From positions 47,552-111,551 of the forward strand of contig CAYMAS010000007.1 in NCBI GenBank assembly GCA_964388485.1: 64,000 nt of DNA, given 5' to 3'. Below are positions 61,721 to 64,000 of the stretch, piece after piece. The position numbers and the translations under genes are program-made. A model generated the notes under the pieces. The model saw only the letters and a program-made list of their open reading frames with translations. It ran no database searches and was not told where the DNA came from. Source of the DNA: JBCDKH01 sp964388485. Lineage in GTDB: Bacteria; Planctomycetota; Phycisphaerae; Tepidisphaerales; Tepidisphaeraceae. Position 1 is the stretch's first letter, and each line of letters opens with the position of its first letter.

Positions 61721-62890
61721 TCACGCTGCGAGAGGCAGTGCCTTCGCCTCCTGCGTGTCGAGTCGGTGCGGCCCATAAACGAACTCCGGCGACGCCGCAG
61801 GCAGCGCCCGCGTCGCGTCGTACTTGCCGAACCTCGGCAACGCATCCGGCTCGGCATTCAGACGTTCGAGATAACGGTCGCGCAGCTCCCGGTTGAGCTT
61901 CACGAACCGCGGATCGACCTTCACTACCGGCTGCTTCTCGACCGCGGCAAGCTCCGTCGTCTCGACCGGCTTTGGCGGCGTGGCGGCTTGCACGGGCGCA
62001 GCATCTGATGAAGCAAACGGCGTCGCGTTGATCAATCGCTCGATCGTTCTCATCTTGCCGCCGATCATCACCGTCACTTTTTCCATCGCGGGAGCGGTGG
62101 CGGTGGGGGCGACCTTCGCCTTCGCCTTGCGGCGAGGCTTCTTCGCGGGTGGAAGTGCCTTCACAGGATTGCCATCCGCATCGACCATCGGCACGTTCAC
62201 CGCTTCGACCTCGCTCCAATGCGTCCCCGGCGGGATCGGGAACGCCAGCCGATCCGCCCGCATCGCGCCGCCGGTCGTCTGAAACGGATAACAGTAAGGA
62301 GTGACGTCATCTCCCTCGCTGATCCGCTTTTGCCACAAGATGTGCGTCCGCCCCCCACGCCCCTTCTTCTCCGACCCGGCTCGGAACGCCAACGGCACGA
62401 ACCCCATCGCCTCCCAAAACTTGTTCGCCGCCAGGTCCTGCGCACACCAGCAACAGTACAACCGACACCCATAAGCACTCCGCTCAAACGCCGCCTTCAA
62501 GAGCGCCGCCCCGACCAGCCCGCGTTGCCGATCCCTGTCGACGCACAACTGATAGACGACACCCAGCTCGTCACGCTTCAGGTAACGGTCCTTGTACAGA
62601 ATGAACCCGATCGGTGTCCGCAACGAGGCACGACCGTGAGGGAGAGCGATCGGCGAAGCCGATGTCGGATCGGGTCGTGCATCGCCGCCGACACGGGCTG
62701 CGCCCGTCACACTCCCTAATGGTCGTGCCTCGTCGTCACGCGCCTCCGCAACAAGAACCGCCTCCTGCTCCAGATATCTTTCGCACCGTTTCGCCGGGAA
62801 GTACCCCAGCTTCTTGCTGTACCGTTTCTGCATGCGTTCAGATAACTGCAGATCGTCGGGCGTCGGCCGCCGGATCATCTCTGGGATCAA
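61721..62890 (-). CDS. GNAT-family protein of the Mu-like element, with in-frame palindromic insertion
   Basis: 389 residues. N-terminal half has a GNAT core: PIGFILYKDRYLKRDELGVVYQLCVDRDRQRGLVGAALLKAAFE (with the acetyl-CoA loop Q/R-x-x-G-x-G/A reading QRGLVGAAL) and CWCAQDLAANKFWEAMGFVPLAFRAG. The C-terminal 200 residues are a Lys/Ala/Pro-rich linker and a short domain (MEKVTVMIGGKMRTIERLI). Between the first strand VLVAEA and PIGFILY, the sequence DDEARPLGSVTGAARVGGDA... of 37 codons is encoded by a palindromic element (62623-62733). Mu's Mom base-modification enzyme is also GNAT-like; whether this protein modifies DNA is speculative. First gene of the element's operon, 28 bases before the methyltransferase. 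Confidence 0.75.
   Translation of the reverse strand: MIPEMIRRPTPDDLQLSERMQKRYSKKLGYFPAKRCERYLEQEAVLVAEARDDEARPLGSVTGAARVGGDARPDPTSASPIALPHGRASLRTPIGFILYKDRYLKRDELGVVYQLCVDRDRQRGLVGAALLKAAFERSAYGCRLYCCWCAQDLAANKFWEAMGFVPLAFRAGSEKKGRGGRTHILWQKRISEGDDVTPYCYPFQTTGGAMRADRLAFPIPPGTHWSEVEAVNVPMVDADGNPVKALPPAKKPRRKAKAKVAPTATAPAMEKVTVMIGGKMRTIERLINATPFASSDAAPVQAATPPKPVETTELAAVEKQPVVKVDPRFVKLNRELRDRYLERLNAEPDALPRFGKYDATRALPAASPEFVYGPHRLDTQEAKALPLAA
62623..62733. repeat. 111-bp palindromic element inside the GNAT gene
   Basis: Arms 62623-62644 and 62712-62733 are complementary at 20 of 22 positions (acgaggcacgaccgtgaggg...). The centre holds two more hairpins (atcggc gaa gccgat; acgggc tgc gcccgt), so the whole folds as a branched structure. 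Length 111 is 37 codons, in frame, and it interrupts a conserved part of the GNAT fold without stopping translation. Confidence 0.75.
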
Positions 62891-62907
62891 AGGGCAGCAT
62901 TATTTAG

Positions 62908-63057
62908 TTTGTTCGCCAGAGTCGTAACATAGTAGCGATCGAGGTCAAGTTTGACGGTAAGACACCGGGTCAGCTTCCCCATTCGCCGGACGAAGAAGAC
63001 GAATTGTACGAGGAGGGCATGCTCGAGCCGCTGATTCTCAAGGAGGCGAAGGAGTGA
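62908..63057 (+). pseudogene. Antitoxin remnant (5' end missing)
   Basis: An open frame of 49 codons, without ATG/GTG/TTG at its beginning, reads ...IVAIEVKFDGKTPGQLPHSPDEEDELYEEGMLEPLILKEAKE. Its TGA overlaps the GTG of the PIN toxin (GTGA), the usual antitoxin-toxin overlap. The 5' end meets the Mu-like element, which may have removed it. Some small antitoxins start with such a I-E-V-x-F-D-G segment. Low confidence. Confidence 0.4.
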
Positions 63058-63413
63058 TCTTGTCGCAGCAGGTGCTGGTTCTGGACGCTGCTCCGGTATT
63101 GGCGTCGTTCTTGAACGAACCGAGCGCGGACATGACGGCTCAAGCGATCGTCGGGCACGACCGCGTCCTGATGAGCACGGTCAACCTGACCGAGGTTTCG
63201 ATGACGACCCGTCAGCGTCAACTGCCAACCGAGGCCTCGCTGGAGCGGGCCTTCCTCGCGACGAAGGTCGAGTTCATCGCTCTCGATGACGGCAGGACCC
63301 GCGCCGACGCCGCCAAATTACGCTCAACTTCGGCGTCACTGGCGTCAGTTCAAGAGGATCCCGAGTCCCGGTTCACCGGCATGCATCTCCACGGCGTGCG
63401 GCGTTCGAAATAA
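63054..63413 (+). CDS. PIN-domain (VapC-like) toxin, possibly C-terminally altered
   Basis: 119 residues. VLVLDAAPVLASFLNEPSAD (first Asp of the PIN site), MSTVNLTEVSMTTRQRQ (Glu/helix 3) and ALDDGRTRADAAKLRS fit VapC. In complete VapCs a LSLxDCxxLAxA segment with the last acids follows; here the end reads STSASLASVQEDPESRFTGMHLHGVRRSK, which does not match, so a frameshift or replacement after residue about 92 is likely. If so, the RNase would be dead. Uses GTG overlapping the antitoxin stop. Confidence 0.6.
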   Translation: MILSQQVLVLDAAPVLASFLNEPSADMTAQAIVGHDRVLMSTVNLTEVSMTTRQRQLPTEASLERAFLATKVEFIALDDGRTRADAAKLRSTSASLASVQEDPESRFTGMHLHGVRRSK

Positions 63414-63453
63414 TGGCCAGCGAACTCCGTGACCATTAGACTGCGGCTCCTCC

Positions 63454-64000
63454 ATGGATGATGTGACTCAGCAACCCGTGCCGGACGTCTCGCCGACGCG
63501 GCGGGTGTTGCTTGTCGATGCCGACGACGGCGGGCGGGACATGACGCGGGGGTTGCTCAAGCTGGCGTTGCAGAAGCAGGTCGAGATCACCGAGTCGGGC
63601 GACCTGGAAGAGGCGATCGCGCTGATCGAGTCGCGGTGCAGCAGCGACCGGACGCCGATGTTCGACTGCGTCATGATTGACTGCGACCTCGATGGGGTGC
63701 AGGTGCCGGAGTCGTTGCACCGCATCGCGGACGCCTGCGGCGGGGAGCTGCCGTGTCCGATCATCGTGCTCAACGGCAGCGACGGGGCGACGAAGGCGGA
63801 GGCGGTCTTCGGGGCCGGGGCGCAGGACCGGATCGCCAAGCAGTGGCTGAGCCCGCCGTTTTTGCGGCGGGTGCTGGAAAACGCGGTCGAGCGGTTCGCG
63901 ATGGAGAAGATCGCGCGGGAGCAGGCCGAGGAATTGGAGGAAGCCAATGCCCGGCTTCAGGAGGTCAACGCGCAGCTCGTCGAGGCGACGCAGCGGGTCA
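63454..64000 (+). CDS. Response-regulator protein, N-terminal part (runs off window end)
   Basis: ATG at 63454 opens a frame that continues past the last base. Receiver domain: TRRVLLVDADDGGRDMTRGLLKLAL (acidic pocket), phospho-Asp in CVMIDCDLDGVQVPE, Ser/Thr-type switch VLNGSDG, and Lys in RIAKQWLSPPFL. From about residue 150 a coiled coil begins (ERFAMEKIAREQAEELEEANARLQEVNAQLVEATQ), the kind of linker that leads to a PAS, kinase or output domain. The rest is outside the window. Confidence 0.8.
   Translation, partial: MDDVTQQPVPDVSPTRRVLLVDADDGGRDMTRGLLKLALQKQVEITESGDLEEAIALIESRCSSDRTPMFDCVMIDCDLDGVQVPESLHRIADACGGELPCPIIVLNGSDGATKAEAVFGAGAQDRIAKQWLSPPFLRRVLENAVERFAMEKIAREQAEELEEANARLQEVNAQLVEATQRV

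Larger units (their letters stand above)
56843..62890 (-). mobile_element. Degraded Mu-like transposable element
   Basis: Gene order on the minus strand: GNAT protein, DNA methyltransferase, MuA-like transposase, MuB-like ATPase, two HTH proteins. All overlap or nearly touch, as in one operon. Methyltransferase and last HTH are frameshifted, transposase has an in-frame stop and lacks its third catalytic segment. No phage structural genes follow. The exact ends were not found; possible end sequences tgacgaa (56653) and ttcgcca (62911-62917) resemble each other weakly in inverted orientation, but no target duplication is seen. Limits given are gene limits. Confidence 0.75.

Noticed and set aside
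56653..62917. Exact ends of the Mu-like element (tgacgaa / ttcgcca)
   Set aside because: Similarity is only seven bases with a mismatch and there is no 5-bp target duplication, so the ends are not claimed.

Overview
The window is GC-rich, gene-dense chromosomal DNA, almost certainly from a planctomycete and most likely of class Phycisphaerae. The clues are: a secreted metalloprotease ending in dockerin-like repeats with the phrase LADFTxLRNNFG plus a C-terminal PEP anchor (VPEPTTAALAGLG...RRRR), a second PEP-anchored protease beside it, a DUF5107/TPR sugar-locus protein, DUF11 proteins, several GroEL paralogues, and many palindromic intergenic elements. Assignment to a lineage is inference from protein style, not from a marker gene.

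Layout. 1-24 kb is mostly housekeeping: end of an EamA transporter, pyrR-pyrB (overlapping), yidC, a secreted beta-propeller-like protein, pgl, a lone lipoyl E2 acyltransferase, a thiol peroxidase, a CysQ-like phosphatase, a histidine kinase plus REC-GGDEF-EAL regulator pair, DUF427, a YetF-like membrane protein, xylulokinase, an ABC-F ATPase, an ArsR regulator, tRNA-Ala(CGC), an alkaline phosphatase with altered metal ligands, mutY and a DUF11 protein. 25-32.4 kb is a sugar-utilisation locus: GH36 alpha-galactosidase, a 1089-residue DUF5107/TPR protein, an IclR regulator and a divergent SDR resembling 2-keto-3-deoxy-L-fuconate dehydrogenase; a similar sequence sits in front of both transcription units and may be the regulator's site.

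32.4-40.7 kb is the most unusual host region. On one strand lie groEL2, DUF4160-DUF2442, an antitoxin/PemK pair, a lipoprotein beta-carbonic anhydrase with a His-rich tail, groES, groEL1, a second antitoxin/PemK pair, dnaJ and grpE: a chaperone cluster interleaved with three toxin-antitoxin-like modules. 41-44 kb holds two divergent secreted proteases; 44.3-50.5 kb a complete tripartite RND efflux operon with a clean palindrome upstream; 51-54.3 kb a secretin and a TPR lipoprotein; 54.4-56.6 kb a GH113-like lipoprotein translationally coupled to a polyprenyl diphosphate synthase.

56.8-62.9 kb is a degraded Mu-like transposable element on the minus strand: GNAT protein, DNA methyltransferase (frameshifted), MuA-like transposase (in-frame stop, and the region that should carry the third catalytic acidic residue is absent), MuB-like ATPase, and two HTH genes (one frameshifted). 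The GNAT gene carries a 111-bp palindromic element inserted exactly in frame. The element abuts a truncated antitoxin/PIN-toxin pair; the window ends inside a response regulator. No rRNA, CRISPR array or insertion sequence was seen.
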